Positions 1-9,112 of a DNA stretch of 34,918 nt are shown here, one piece after another. Under the pieces are notes generated by a model. It saw only the letters and a program-made list of their open reading frames with translations, ran no database searches and was not told the DNA's origin. The stretch lies in the NCBI GenBank assembly GCA_937941715.1, contig CALDGX010000055.1, positions 1-34,918 on the forward strand. The letters run 5' to 3'. The DNA is from an uncultured Chloracidobacterium sp. (GTDB taxonomy: Bacteria; Acidobacteriota; Blastocatellia; Pyrinomonadales; Pyrinomonadaceae). A program made the position numbers and the translations under genes. The first letter of the stretch is position 1. Each line of letters starts with the position of its first letter.

Positions 1-3000
1 GAAACGTTCCGGCTAGCGGCGGCGTGGATCTCCTGCAAACTCCTAACCGCCACGCTCTGCTGCGATAGTTTTGTCCCGATCGCCTCGATAAGTGCTTCGG
101 CACCAGTCATCGTAGTCACACACGGGACGTTGAACTGAAGTGCGGCCTTTCGGATCGCCTTTTCGTCAAAGTGCGAGACCTTGCCGAGCGGCGTGTTAAT
201 GATAAGTGCGATCTCGCCCTGCCGGATCAGATCGGCGATATTCGGGCGGCCCTCGTTGACCTTGAATACGGTCTCGCAATCGAGTCCGACCTCGTGGAGG
301 CGTTTCGCGGTTCCAAAGGTAGCCACGAGGCTAAACCCAAGGTTGCTCAGACGTCTGGCCAGAAGGACCGCTTGCCCCTTGTCAGATTCGTTGACCGATA
401 TAAAGGCTTTGCCGTTTAGCGGCAATCTCAAACCAGCACCTTCCATCGCCTTCCCGTACGCCTCGCCGAACGTCGCCCCGACTCCCATGACTTCACCGGT
501 CGAGTGCATCTCCGGGCCGAGTATCGGGTCGACACCGGCGAACTTCTTGAACGGAAATACCGGCGATTTAACAAATATCCTCGGAACCGGCAGGATCTCA
601 GGCAGGCCGAAATCCGCGAGCCGTTTGTGGCCCGCCATGACCAACGAAGCGATCTTTGCGATCGGGACACCGGTCGCCTTAGCGACAAACGGAACGGTCC
701 GCGACGCCCTAGGGTTGACCTCCAGCACAAAAACACGGTCATCCTTGATCGCAAACTGGATATTCATCAAACCCTTTACCTTGAGGGCTCTTGCCAGGAG
801 TCGAGTGTAATGGCCGATCGTCTCCAGATGTTCCGGTGCGATCTTCTGGGCCGGCAGGACGCTGGACGAGTCACCCGAATGGATCCCGGCCTCCTCGATG
901 TGTCCCTGTATTCCGGCAATGACCACCGTTTCGCCATCAGCAAGCGCATCCACATCGATCTCAGCCGCACGCTCGAGAAACTTGTCGATCAGGATCGGTT
1001 TCTCGGGGGACGCATCGACTGCAGAACGCATGTACTCATCGAGGGACTCGTCATCGTACACAATGGCCATCGCTCGGCCGCCAAGGACAAAACTAGGCCG
1101 AACCACGATCGGGTAACCTATCTTGTTTGCAACAGCTTTGGCTTCTTCAGCGGAAGTAACGCTTGAATTATCCGGGCAGGGTATCTTGAGGTCACCCAGC
1201 AGCGCGCCGAACCTCTCTCGGTCCTCAGCGAGGTCTATTGAGTCCGGCGAGGTGCCGATGATCGGCACTCCGGCCGCGTGAAGCCTGTCGGCCAGATTCA
1301 GCGGAGTTTGACCGCCAAATTGGACGATCACGCCCTCGGGGTTCTCGACGTCGACGATGTTCATCACATCCTCGAACGTCAACGGCTCGAAGTAAAGGCG
1401 GTCCGAGGTATCGTAATCCGTTGAAACGGTCTCCGGATTACAGTTGACCATTATGGTCTCAAATTCCGCGTCACGTAGAGCAAAGCTGGCGTGGCAGCAG
1501 CAGTAATCAAACTCGATGCCCTGACCGATGCGGTTGGGGCCCGACCCCAGGATCATTATCTTTCGCCGGTCAGTAGGCTGAGCTTCGCACTCCTCTTCGT
1601 AGGTCGAATACAGATACGGCGTGTACGATTCAAACTCTGCACCGCATGTATCAACCCGCTTGTAAACGGGCCATATCCCCTGTGCTTTTCTATAGTTACG
1701 CACCTCTACCTCAGGTGAATCAGTAAGAAATGAAATACGGCGGTCTGACAGCCCAAATTCCTTGAGGCTAAGCATTAAATCGCGAGTGATCGAGTCGAGC
1801 GAGATGGTTCCCATCTCTTTTTGCAGGTCCATTACCTGTTTTAACTGGTCGAGGAACCACGGGTCGATCTTGGTCAGCCGATGTATCTCCTCCGTGTCAT
1901 AGCCGATCTGTACTGCGTAGGTCAGATATGAGAACCTCTGGGAGTTGGGCCGGGCCAACTTTCGTTGTAGCTCAGCATCAGGTATGTCTTGCAAACGCAG
2001 AGGTTTAACCGCCTCAAGTGAACGCAGTCCTTTAAACAAGGATTCCTTAAATGTCCGCCCGATCGCCATGACTTCGCCTACGGATTTCATCTGCGTTCCC
2101 AGCACATCTTCGGCCCCGGGAAACTTTTCAAACGCCCATTTCGGTATCTTGGTCACGACATAGTCGATCGTCGGTTCAAACGACGCGGGTGTTTTTTTAG
2201 TGATATCGTTCGGGATCTCGTCCAGGGTATAGCCGACGGCGAGTTTTGCCGCGATCTTTGCGATCGGGAATCCAGTAGCTTTTGAGGCAAGGGCGGACGA
2301 GCGCGAAACACGCGGATTCATCTCGATTATTCGAACGTCACCGTTTTCGGGGTTTATCGCAAACTGTATGTTCGAACCGCCGGTCTCGACGCCGACTTTT
2401 CTTATGCAGGCGATCGACATATCACGCAGCCGCTGATATTCGACGTCAGATAGGGTTTGAGCCGGTGCGACGGTGATCGAGTCGCCCGTATGAACACCCA
2501 TCGGATCAAAGTTCTCGATCGAACAGATGATGACCACGTTGTCGTTAAGGTCACGCATCACCTCCAGCTCGTACTCTTTCCACCCCAGGATCGATTCTTC
2601 GACCAATATCTGCGAGTTTGGCGACGCCGCCAGGCCCCCGCGGGCGATCTCCTCAAATTCCTCGGGATTGTATGCTGTACCGCCGCCGGTACCGCCCAGC
2701 GTAAAACTCGGTCTAATGATCGCCGGATATCCAGTCTCCTCGACGATCTTACGCGCCTCTTCCCAGGTATGGGCGAATCCTCCCCTGGCAGACGGCACAC
2801 CGATCTCGTCCATTGCCGCCTTAAACAGTTCGCGGTCCTCACCGACCCTGATTGCGTTGATATTTGCACCGATCAACTTAACGCCGTACTGTTCTAATAT
2901 TCCTTGTTCGAACAGCTCGACCGATAAATTGAGCCCGGTTTGCCCTCCGACCGTCGGCAATAGCGCGTCAGGCCGTTCTTTTTCTATTATCGCGGTCAGC

Positions 3001-3218
3001 GTCTCGACCGTCAGAGGCTCTACGTAAGTTCGGTCGGCGATCTCAGGGTCGGTCATGATCGTCGCCGGATTGGAATTTACCAATACAACCTCAAAACCCT
3101 CTTGCTTGAGAGCACGGCAGGCTTGCGTACCGGAGTAGTCAAATTCGCAGGCCTGGCCTATGACGATAGGGCCCGAGCCGATAATCAGGATCTTGTTTAT
3201 ATCAGTGCGTTTGGGCAT
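1..3218 (-). CDS. carB: carbamoyl-phosphate synthase large subunit (C-terminus cut by window edge)
   Basis: Makes carbamoyl phosphate from bicarbonate, ATP and glutamine-derived ammonia for pyrimidine and arginine synthesis; it normally works in the cytoplasm with the small subunit CarA, which is not in the window. Translation gives the family N-terminus MPKRTDINKILIIGSGPIVI, then two homologous ATP-grasp halves. The first shows PSFTLGGTGGG and EMNPRVSRSSALASKATG, the second GSGPNRIGQGIEFDY, RPSFVLGGRAM and EVNPRASRTVPFVAKATG. A C-terminal MGS-like allosteric domain follows (SVNESDKGQAVLLARRL). The frame is open for 1072 codons to base 3, about the usual family length (E. coli 1073), so only the last few residues and stop are missing. 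ATG start at 3218; no strong ribosome site, and a candidate -10 box lies only about 14 bases upstream. Confidence 0.98.
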   Translation of the reverse strand, partial: MPKRTDINKILIIGSGPIVIGQACEFDYSGTQACRALKQEGFEVVLVNSNPATIMTDPEIADRTYVEPLTVETLTAIIEKERPDALLPTVGGQTGLNLSVELFEQGILEQYGVKLIGANINAIRVGEDRELFKAAMDEIGVPSARGGFAHTWEEARKIVEETGYPAIIRPSFTLGGTGGGTAYNPEEFEEIARGGLAASPNSQILVEESILGWKEYELEVMRDLNDNVVIICSIENFDPMGVHTGDSITVAPAQTLSDVEYQRLRDMSIACIRKVGVETGGSNIQFAINPENGDVRIIEMNPRVSRSSALASKATGFPIAKIAAKLAVGYTLDEIPNDITKKTPASFEPTIDYVVTKIPKWAFEKFPGAEDVLGTQMKSVGEVMAIGRTFKESLFKGLRSLEAVKPLRLQDIPDAELQRKLARPNSQRFSYLTYAVQIGYDTEEIHRLTKIDPWFLDQLKQVMDLQKEMGTISLDSITRDLMLSLKEFGLSDRRISFLTDSPEVEVRNYRKAQGIWPVYKRVDTCGAEFESYTPYLYSTYEEECEAQPTDRRKIMILGSGPNRIGQGIEFDYCCCHASFALRDAEFETIMVNCNPETVSTDYDTSDRLYFEPLTFEDVMNIVDVENPEGVIVQFGGQTPLNLADRLHAAGVPIIGTSPDSIDLAEDRERFGALLGDLKIPCPDNSSVTSAEEAKAVANKIGYPIVVRPSFVLGGRAMAIVYDDESLDEYMRSAVDASPEKPILIDKFLERAAEIDVDALADGETVVIAGIQGHIEEAGIHSGDSSSVLPAQKIAPEHLETIGHYTRLLARALKVKGLMNIQFAIKDDRVFVLEVNPRASRTVPFVAKATGVPIAKIASLVMAGHKRLADFGLPEILPVPRIFVKSPVFPFKKFAGVDPILGPEMHSTGEVMGVGATFGEAYGKAMEGAGLRLPLNGKAFISVNESDKGQAVLLARRLSNLGFSLVATFGTAKRLHEVGLDCETVFKVNEGRPNIADLIRQGEIALIINTPLGKVSHFDEKAIRKAALQFNVPCVTTMTGAEALIEAIGTKLSQQSVAVRSLQEIHAAASRNV

Positions 3219-3231
3219 GTCTAAACTTCTG

Positions 3232-3237
3232 ATTATA
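3232..3237 (-). promoter_or_regulatory. candidate -10 box for carB
   Basis: The minus strand reads TATAAT here, with TTATAA 17 bases further upstream as a weak -35. It would give a very short leader in front of carB (start 3218). The -35 match is poor and overlaps the terminator of the upstream gene, so this is tentative. Confidence 0.3.
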
Positions 3238-3238
3238 C

Positions 3239-3268
3239 AAAAAAAGTGCGGCCATTATAACCGCACTT
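3239..3268 (-). terminator. intrinsic terminator of the TPR gene at 3293
   Basis: Perfect 8-base inverted repeat AAGTGCGG (3244-3251) and CCGCACTT (3261-3268) with a 9-base loop. On the minus strand the stem runs directly into a run of seven T. It lies between the TPR gene stop and carB, separating the two transcription units. Confidence 0.85.
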
Positions 3269-3292
3269 CTCATATAAGCTGCCCTCAATGAC

Positions 3293-5110
3293 CTAGAACG
3301 GAATCTTCGGCACCTTGGGTATCTTGTTCTCAATCTTCTGTTTTGCGGCGTCGATCACGACCTTGCCCGAAAGAACGTTATCGAGTTTTGAAGCCAAAGC
3401 GGGGTTCAGCTTTCTTAACTTGTCGTTTATCTTCTTGGCCTCTTTCTTATTGCCGCTGGCGTTATATGCCTCGCCTAGATTGAAAAGGCCGAAGGAGTTG
3501 CTGCCGTCGAGGTCCACCACACGTTTGAATGTCGCGACGGCGTTGGCAAGATCGTTAAGCCCGCGATATCCGAGGCCGAGTTGATTTATGGCGATCACCC
3601 AGTTCTGGCGCAGACTGACCGCTACGTTCAAGGCCGTAACCGCCGCCTGATAGTCTCCGAGGCCATTGTTTGTGGATCCGAGGTTAAGGTACGCGGCGTC
3701 GAGCTTGGGATCCTTTTCCACCGCCTTTTGCAGAAACGCTCTTCCGAGTTCGAGGTCGGCTTTGGCCCCGGCCTCATCCTTCGCCTCGCGTTTAGCTACG
3801 CCGGAATTGTAATACGCCCAGCCAAGGTTCGAATCATCTACCGCGGTGGGACTCATTTCCCGAGCGGTATTTAACCTGGCCACGGACTTGTCCCACTCGT
3901 TCGTCTTACCAAGGCAAAATCCCCATTCGCTGTACAGTTCAGGTGTTTTGATCGTCTCAGACGCGATCTTATACTCTGCATTCGCGTCGCCATATCTCCC
4001 GAGTTGTCGATAGCAGCTCGCTAAATTGGCGTGCGCCTGAGCGTTTGACGGCTCGTATCTGATGACATTTTCATACGAGGCCGCCGAATTGTTGTAATCG
4101 CCGGCGTTGTAATACCAAACGCCCAGTTCGAACGATGCAGGCGTGAATTTCGGATCGACCTCGAGCGATCTCTTGTACGCAGCGACCGCGGCATCATTGC
4201 GGCCGATTCGAACCAGCGTCTGGCCGCGATAGTAATTTGCCATCAAATTTCGGCTATCGAGTTCAAGAACACGGTCAAACGCGGCAAGTGCCTCCGGGTT
4301 CTTGTTCTGCTTATACAGGACCAATCCCCGCAGATATCGGGTGTCGGCCGTGTCCGACCCGCCGGCCTCGGCCTTCGCCAGGCACTGATCGGCCTTATCG
4401 ATCTGTCCGGCGTCGATGTAAGCAAGGCCAAGGGTTGCACTAAGGTCGGCCAACGTCGGATCGATCGCGAGTGCCTTTTCGTAGTTGAGAATGGCTTTGT
4501 CGGTTTGCTTCTTCCCGTCATAGATCGCCCCGAGTTTCGCATAGGCGACGTCATTCTTGTTATCGAGCTTTACAGCTTCGTCAAAATAAACGATCGCGGC
4601 TTCGTTATTCGTGTCGCCGGCGACGGCAATTCCCTTTTCGGTAAGTGCGTCGCTCAGGCCGTCGCTCGCCCGTTTGTTGCGCGGATTCTGCACCAGTGCC
4701 GCGCGATAATTAGTGATCGCGAGGTCGGTCTCACCGTTGTCGAGGTTGGCCTCGGCCTTTGCGGTCAATGTATTGGAAAGTGCGATCTTCTTGTTAGCCG
4801 CGGCGATCGCCGCCTTTTTGCGGGCCGCGATCAAAGCCGCTCGGCGTTTCTTCGCCGCGGCGGCGATCTGGGCGTTCGTTCGCCTGGCCTTGGCACCACC
4901 GCCCGCCGCTTCACCTAGAAATGCATAGGCAGAACCGAAACTCGCCTGCGGCTTCTTGCTGCCGTTGCGAAAAACGAAAGCACTGCCGCCGCCGGTGATG
5001 CTCTCGGTCGCCACCAGGTCCTGAGCCCTCACCGCGGCCGCTTGCGGCATCAGCGAAAACAATACGACAACAACGATCGACGATCTCAGAAACCTTGAAC
5101 GATATGACAT
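3293..5110 (-). CDS. secreted TPR-repeat protein (paralogue 1)
   Basis: A 605-residue exported protein made almost wholly of tetratricopeptide repeats, a protein-binding scaffold; partner unknown. ATG at 5110 is chosen because AGG lies 7 bases upstream; a TTG four codons earlier is also open. Residues 1-30 are a Sec signal peptide ending near VRAQ. Next comes the motif SITGGGSAFVFRNGSK, then a Lys/Arg/Ala-rich helix (about residues 70-108), then about 13 TPR units to residue 575 with typical endings such as YEKALAIDPTL and FDRVLELDSRN. Repeat 10 (LGWAYYN) carries an inserted helix. The basic tail ends KVPKIPF. It is collinear, repeat for repeat, with the TPR protein at 6228-8063, with murB between them, so the two arose by duplication. 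Probably periplasmic; no enzyme domain is visible. Confidence 0.9.
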   Translation of the reverse strand: MSYRSRFLRSSIVVVVLFSLMPQAAAVRAQDLVATESITGGGSAFVFRNGSKKPQASFGSAYAFLGEAAGGGAKARRTNAQIAAAAKKRRAALIAARKKAAIAAANKKIALSNTLTAKAEANLDNGETDLAITNYRAALVQNPRNKRASDGLSDALTEKGIAVAGDTNNEAAIVYFDEAVKLDNKNDVAYAKLGAIYDGKKQTDKAILNYEKALAIDPTLADLSATLGLAYIDAGQIDKADQCLAKAEAGGSDTADTRYLRGLVLYKQNKNPEALAAFDRVLELDSRNLMANYYRGQTLVRIGRNDAAVAAYKRSLEVDPKFTPASFELGVWYYNAGDYNNSAASYENVIRYEPSNAQAHANLASCYRQLGRYGDANAEYKIASETIKTPELYSEWGFCLGKTNEWDKSVARLNTAREMSPTAVDDSNLGWAYYNSGVAKREAKDEAGAKADLELGRAFLQKAVEKDPKLDAAYLNLGSTNNGLGDYQAAVTALNVAVSLRQNWVIAINQLGLGYRGLNDLANAVATFKRVVDLDGSNSFGLFNLGEAYNASGNKKEAKKINDKLRKLNPALASKLDNVLSGKVVIDAAKQKIENKIPKVPKIPF

Positions 5111-5133
5111 AATAAACCTCAATTACAAATTAA

Positions 5134-5139
5134 ATTATA
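5134..5139 (-). promoter_or_regulatory. candidate -10 box for TPR paralogue 1
   Basis: The minus strand reads a perfect TATAAT preceded by GGG. Transcription would start about 17 bases before the ATG at 5110. No good -35 hexamer is seen at the usual spacing. Confidence 0.35.
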
Positions 5140-5177
5140 CCCAACTGTGACGTAGTTGAGCAGAAATTTTGCGTACT

Positions 5178-6221
5178 CTAAAAGCCGACAAATATCGGCT
5201 CGGGCTCGAGTAAGATGCCGAACTTTGAGTTGACTGCTGAACGGATAAGCTCTTTGAGTTCAATGATATCGCCTGAACCGGCGCTGCCCAGGTTGACTAT
5301 CGCGAGTGAGTGTTTGGCCGAGATCCCGGCTCCGTTCAAGACAAAGCCTTTCGCAAATCCGGCATTCTCTATCAACCACGCCGCGGGCACCTTTACCATA
5401 CCGTTCGCTGCCGGAAACTTTGGGATCATGCCGAACGTCTGCGTCAGCTCGTTATACTTCTCGGCCGACACCAGCGGATTCTTGAAAAACGATCCGGCGC
5501 TCCGCGAGTTTGGATCGGCCGGGTCGATCACCATTGATTTCGAGCGGCGTATTGCCAGGACCGCGTCACGGACCTCGCCCAGGCCGGGCGACCGGCCCGA
5601 AAATCGCTCGGCCAGTTCCCTGTAAGCCAATTTGGGGCTGCCGTTCACAGCCAATCTGAAATCCACGCCCGTGACGACGTATCTGTTGCGTTCCGTTGAG
5701 TTAAAGATGCTCGTACGGTAACCAAACCCGCACTCGCTGTTCGTCAGTTCGGTGATTGCCCCGCTCGTTCGATCAAGGCATCGCACCGAAACGATCGTCT
5801 CACTCACCTCTTGCCCGTATGCCCCGACGTTCTGGACCGGCGTCCCGCCGACCAGGCCCGGAATTCCGCTCATACATTCGACGCCCGAAAGGCCGCGTTC
5901 AACCGTGTAGGCGACAAAGCCGTCCCAATCTTCGCCGGCGCCGACCGTGAGGGTCACCTTATCGGCTCCGCGTTCGACCTCCCGAACGCCTCTTATCGAG
6001 ATCCTGATGACCAGGCCGTCAAAACCGCAGTCCGCGACGACTATGTTGCTTCCGCCGCCCAAAACAAAGACATCCAGGCCATTTGCCTTGGCGTATGTGA
6101 GAGCCGCTATCAACTCCTGCTCAGTCCGCACTTCGGCGAAAAAACGAGCCGCGCCGCCTACCCCGAGAGTGGTAAGCGGCGCAAGTTCGACGTTGGTTTG
6201 TATCTCGATCGGGCTCGTCAC
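5178..6221 (-). CDS. murB: UDP-N-acetylenolpyruvoylglucosamine reductase
   Basis: Cytoplasmic FAD enzyme that reduces enolpyruvyl-UDP-GlcNAc with NADPH to UDP-MurNAc, the second committed step of peptidoglycan precursor synthesis. The 347-residue product shows the FAD-binding signature VLGGGSNIVVAD (53-64), SGIPGLVGGTPVQNVGAYG (118-136), the type I YRTSIFN segment (Tyr168, Arg169), the catalytic serine in GSFFKNP (Ser244) and the C-terminal glutamate in LLEPEP (Glu339). These match Arg159, Ser229 and Glu325 of the E. coli enzyme. The start is GTG at 6221; there is no clear Shine-Dalgarno sequence. The stop of the upstream TPR gene is six bases before it and in the same frame, suggesting coupled translation. 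No other mur or division gene is nearby, so murB is detached from the usual dcw cluster. Confidence 0.96.
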   Translation of the reverse strand: MTSPIEIQTNVELAPLTTLGVGGAARFFAEVRTEQELIAALTYAKANGLDVFVLGGGSNIVVADCGFDGLVIRISIRGVREVERGADKVTLTVGAGEDWDGFVAYTVERGLSGVECMSGIPGLVGGTPVQNVGAYGQEVSETIVSVRCLDRTSGAITELTNSECGFGYRTSIFNSTERNRYVVTGVDFRLAVNGSPKLAYRELAERFSGRSPGLGEVRDAVLAIRRSKSMVIDPADPNSRSAGSFFKNPLVSAEKYNELTQTFGMIPKFPAANGMVKVPAAWLIENAGFAKGFVLNGAGISAKHSLAIVNLGSAGSGDIIELKELIRSAVNSKFGILLEPEPIFVGF

Positions 6222-6227
6222 GGCTGG

Positions 6228-8063
6228 CTACTTCTTTACCGCTCCCATCGTGATCAGCTCAAGTTGGGCGGCGAGGTTTTTCTGTCCCATCTTTACGAGC
6301 TTTTGGTAAGCCTGCTTTGCCCCACCCATATTCCCGTTTCTAAACTCCGCTTCACCGAGGTTGTACACCGCACTGGCAAAATTCGGGTCCTTGTCGATGG
6401 CCTTTTTGAAGTTGTTTATCGCTTCCTTGTAGTTGTTCAGTTTGCGATAGGCGATGCCGAGTTCATTCAGGGCAAAAACCCATTTCGGCTCCTTTTTGAC
6501 GACCCTGGTGAGTGCGTCGACGGCCCCGTTATAGTCCCCGAGGTCGGTCAGCGTCATACCGAGGTTAAGCAGCGGGCCCTCGACATATGCTGGATTTGTC
6601 GCGACCGCCTTCTGAAGATTGGTCTTCGCCGATTGAAGCTTCAACATTCGGTCTGATTCACGCTTTTCGTACTGGTCAATGCGGGCGGCGTTGTAGTACG
6701 CCCAGCCGAGATTGGCAAAATCGGCGGTGTTGCCGCCACCTAGTTCGACCGCTTTCTCCAAAGCACTTATCGCTGCCGGCCATTCACACGGCACAAAATT
6801 CTTCTGATTGATCTCACACTGCCGCCCAATGACAAAACCGATCTTGCTGTAAATATCTGCGATCTCGTCCTTACCATAGTCCTTGCTCTTGGACATAAAA
6901 AGTGCCGCGAGGTCATAATTCGACCGAGCCTCGACGAAGTTACCGACCATACGCTGGGCGTCGCCAAGTGCGGCAAAGACCTCACCGCTGTCATTCTTGA
7001 GTTTTGCCGCCTGTTTATACGCGGCGACCGAATCAGCGTACTTCTCGGCGTCATAAAACGCACCGCCGAGGCCTCGCCAGGCTTCAAAGTACTTCGGCCT
7101 CAAGCTGACAGCCTTCTGATAGTCAGCGATCGCCTCATTGATCCGGTTCAGTCGGGTGAATGCTTCGCCTGAGTTGAAGTAAACATCGGCATTCTCGGGA
7201 TCAAGTTGTTTCGCCCGCTGAAATGCCGCGAGGGCTTCAGGATTGCGATTTTGCGAAAGGCGGATCATACCAAGGAACAGCTGGGTCTCAGCCATGTCCG
7301 GGGCGGCCGCGAGGGCCTTGGTCAGCAGTTCGTCGGCCTTGGCGATCTCACCCTTTTGAAAATAAAGTACGCCAAGCGGCAAATAGATCTCCGACAAAGC
7401 CTTGTCATTTGCAAGCGCCTTTTCGTAGTTGGCGATCGCGAGATCGGCCTGATCGAGTTCGTTATATACCTCACCGAGGCCGAATAACGCCGCGGCATTG
7501 TTCGGGTTGTTCTTGAGAGCCTCAAGGAAGAATGCCTTTGCGGTTGCCGCCTGGTCCCTGATCAGAAGTTCGTTGCCCTTGGCGGCGAGCGCGTCGCTGA
7601 GTCCGTCAATCGCCTTTTTGTTCTTGGCATCAAGGGTTACGGATTCGCGAAAGAAATTGACTGAATTTTCGAGATCATTCTGATCGATATAATATTCGCC
7701 GACGCCGGCAAATAGCCTCGACGCCTGATCTTTTGGCATGGTGCGGACACTCGGCGGCAGTTTGTCGGGATCGACCACCGTCGATCGGGTCCGTCGAGGT
7801 TGGGCCTTGGCGAGCGTTTCATATTGGGTCTTGATACGTTTGGCCGACTCCAGCCGCTGCGCTTTGGACCGCGAGGTACGCGAGGTCGAAGAGTATTTCT
7901 TTGACGCCTTGGCGGAGTTGCGGAAAACGAAGACGCTCGAACCGCCGGTAATGTCGCTGACCGGCACCAGATCCTGGCCGAAAGCGGTAAAGGCGGCCGA
8001 TGACACCGACAAGATCGCCGTTAGCGACAAGGTTGACCGTAGGACTTTGAACTTATTCAACAT
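6228..8063 (-). CDS. secreted TPR-repeat protein (paralogue 2)
   Basis: A 611-residue exported TPR scaffold, upstream of and possibly co-transcribed with murB. The open frame extends to 8261, but AGGAG six bases before the ATG at 8063 and the signal peptide that follows (NKFKVLRSTLSLTAIL to FGQ, about residues 1-28) fix the start. After the signal comes SDITGGSSVFVFRNSAK, nearly the same as in the TPR protein at 3293-5110, then a basic Ser/Arg/Lys-rich linker and about 13 TPR units. Repeat 8-9 carries an insertion with two cysteines (RQCEINQ and FVPCEW), absent from the paralogue and possibly a disulfide if exported. Repeat 10 has the LGWAYYN signature and an inserted charged helix, as in the paralogue. 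Function unknown; a cell-wall role is only suggested by the murB linkage. Confidence 0.9.
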   Translation of the reverse strand: MLNKFKVLRSTLSLTAILSVSSAAFTAFGQDLVPVSDITGGSSVFVFRNSAKASKKYSSTSRTSRSKAQRLESAKRIKTQYETLAKAQPRRTRSTVVDPDKLPPSVRTMPKDQASRLFAGVGEYYIDQNDLENSVNFFRESVTLDAKNKKAIDGLSDALAAKGNELLIRDQAATAKAFFLEALKNNPNNAAALFGLGEVYNELDQADLAIANYEKALANDKALSEIYLPLGVLYFQKGEIAKADELLTKALAAAPDMAETQLFLGMIRLSQNRNPEALAAFQRAKQLDPENADVYFNSGEAFTRLNRINEAIADYQKAVSLRPKYFEAWRGLGGAFYDAEKYADSVAAYKQAAKLKNDSGEVFAALGDAQRMVGNFVEARSNYDLAALFMSKSKDYGKDEIADIYSKIGFVIGRQCEINQKNFVPCEWPAAISALEKAVELGGGNTADFANLGWAYYNAARIDQYEKRESDRMLKLQSAKTNLQKAVATNPAYVEGPLLNLGMTLTDLGDYNGAVDALTRVVKKEPKWVFALNELGIAYRKLNNYKEAINNFKKAIDKDPNFASAVYNLGEAEFRNGNMGGAKQAYQKLVKMGQKNLAAQLELITMGAVKK

Positions 8064-8196
8064 TTGATCTCCTATTTCTCCTAAATGCGAATCAACGCAC
8101 TCTTCGACTGAAGGTTCGATGACCTTTCGGATAGCAGACGTTTTCCGACAAATGATTTTGCCGGAAAAGTAGAACGCTCGGGCGAATTTTAGCATG

Positions 8197-8238
8197 AAAA
8201 AGCGCCGTTCGGGCCGCGAATCGATAATTCGGCGGCCC
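8197..8238 (-). terminator. probable terminator of the methyltransferase gene
   Basis: Strong inverted repeat: GGGCCGC (8211-8217) pairs with GCGGCCC (8232-8238), continued inside by GAAT and ATTC around a 5-base loop with one bulged base. On the minus strand a T5 run follows only after about nine bases, so it is a less regular intrinsic terminator. It lies just after the stop at 8272. Confidence 0.5.
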
Positions 8239-8271
8239 GATGACTGCTTCCGGTATGGCAACTATCGGCTT

Positions 8272-9054
8272 TTACTGGCTGACGTTCGTGCCCCGCACCT
8301 TGATCAACGCCCTCCGCAGAAACCCGAACGGGAACCGCGTGGCGAACCGCCGGTATTTATCGACGTCCTGAAGCGAATAGAGATAAGCATTGTGATTATC
8401 GACGAGCCTTTCCATCACACGCGGATGACGGTGGATCGGGAAATCGCCGATCTCAATGACAAAGACGAGGTTGGGAAGGATGTATCCGTGAAACTTGGTT
8501 CCTTTATCCTGAAGGTATTTAATCGCGGCGGCGATGCCATTGTACGTGATCTGCGAATCGTGGAACATTATCGCCCCGTTCTCGGCCAAAGCATCCAGGC
8601 AGAACCTGAAGTCGCGAAATACGGCTTCATCAGTATGTTCGCCGTCAATAAAACAAAGGTGCATTTTCGCCCCGACGCTCTCAGGGGGTATCGATGCGGT
8701 GTCGCCGTCGATTGTCTTGATCTTATCGACGCTGCCCGCGGCCTCTTTCAGCAGTTCGAGCATTCGTGCGGTCGAGTTGTTTTGGTAGACCCAATCGTAT
8801 CCGCGGGCGTCAGGCTGACTCTCGGGCCGCTTATCGATCGACACGACGCTGGCACAGCGGTCATCCATCAGATACGGCTGAATACTGCCGCCAAGATAGG
8901 AGCCGATCTCAAGATAATTGAACCCCGGCACCAACTCGCCGACCGCCAGTTGGCACGCGAGCAGCGCCGCCCTATCATGATCCGTGGACTGGCTCGGTAT
9001 CTTGTCGAAAAGCCCGATATCGAGATTGCTAAGTCGTTCCTGAAAATCACTCAT
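8272..9054 (-). CDS. class I SAM-dependent methyltransferase-like protein (Methyltransf_24 type)
   Basis: A 260-residue cytoplasmic protein with the Rossmann-fold methyltransferase pattern. The glycine-rich SAM loop is YLEIGSYLGGS (47-57), the acidic end of beta 2 is VVSIDKRP (Asp74), and CFIDGEHTDEAVFRDF (134-149) with IMFHDS (162-167) matches the Methyltransf_24 / cephalosporin hydroxylase-like branch, where Asp and His can bind a metal. Such proteins often act on small molecules or glycan precursors, but the substrate cannot be read from sequence. The ATG at 9054 follows an extended -10 closely and lacks a clear ribosome site. No biosynthetic neighbours are present, and terminators flank it on both sides, so it is probably transcribed alone. 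Confidence 0.82.
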   Translation of the reverse strand: MSDFQERLSNLDIGLFDKIPSQSTDHDRAALLACQLAVGELVPGFNYLEIGSYLGGSIQPYLMDDRCASVVSIDKRPESQPDARGYDWVYQNNSTARMLELLKEAAGSVDKIKTIDGDTASIPPESVGAKMHLCFIDGEHTDEAVFRDFRFCLDALAENGAIMFHDSQITYNGIAAAIKYLQDKGTKFHGYILPNLVFVIEIGDFPIHRHPRVMERLVDNHNAYLYSLQDVDKYRRFATRFPFGFLRRALIKVRGTNVSQ

Positions 9055-9076
9055 ATTACGAAAAATCGAAAGGCAG

Positions 9077-9085
9077 ATAATACCA
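9077..9085 (-). promoter_or_regulatory. candidate extended -10 promoter for the methyltransferase gene
   Basis: The minus strand reads TGGTATTAT, an extended -10 element (TGn plus a 5/6 match to TATAAT), 22 bases before the ATG at 9054 and downstream of the preceding terminator. No convincing -35 is present, which is acceptable for extended -10 promoters. Confidence 0.35.
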
Positions 9086-9112
9086 CAACATTCGCGAAGC
9101 GGTAGAATCTCG

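Noticed and set aside
8064..8261. N-terminal extension of the second TPR protein to 8261
   Set aside because: The extension lacks a ribosome site and would bury the signal peptide; AGGAG before the ATG at 8063 fixes the start.
8194..9105. 303-codon open frame on the plus strand
   Set aside because: Antisense to the methyltransferase-like gene; its translation has no recognisable motif, no ribosome site and is explained by the GC-rich codon pattern of the minus-strand gene.
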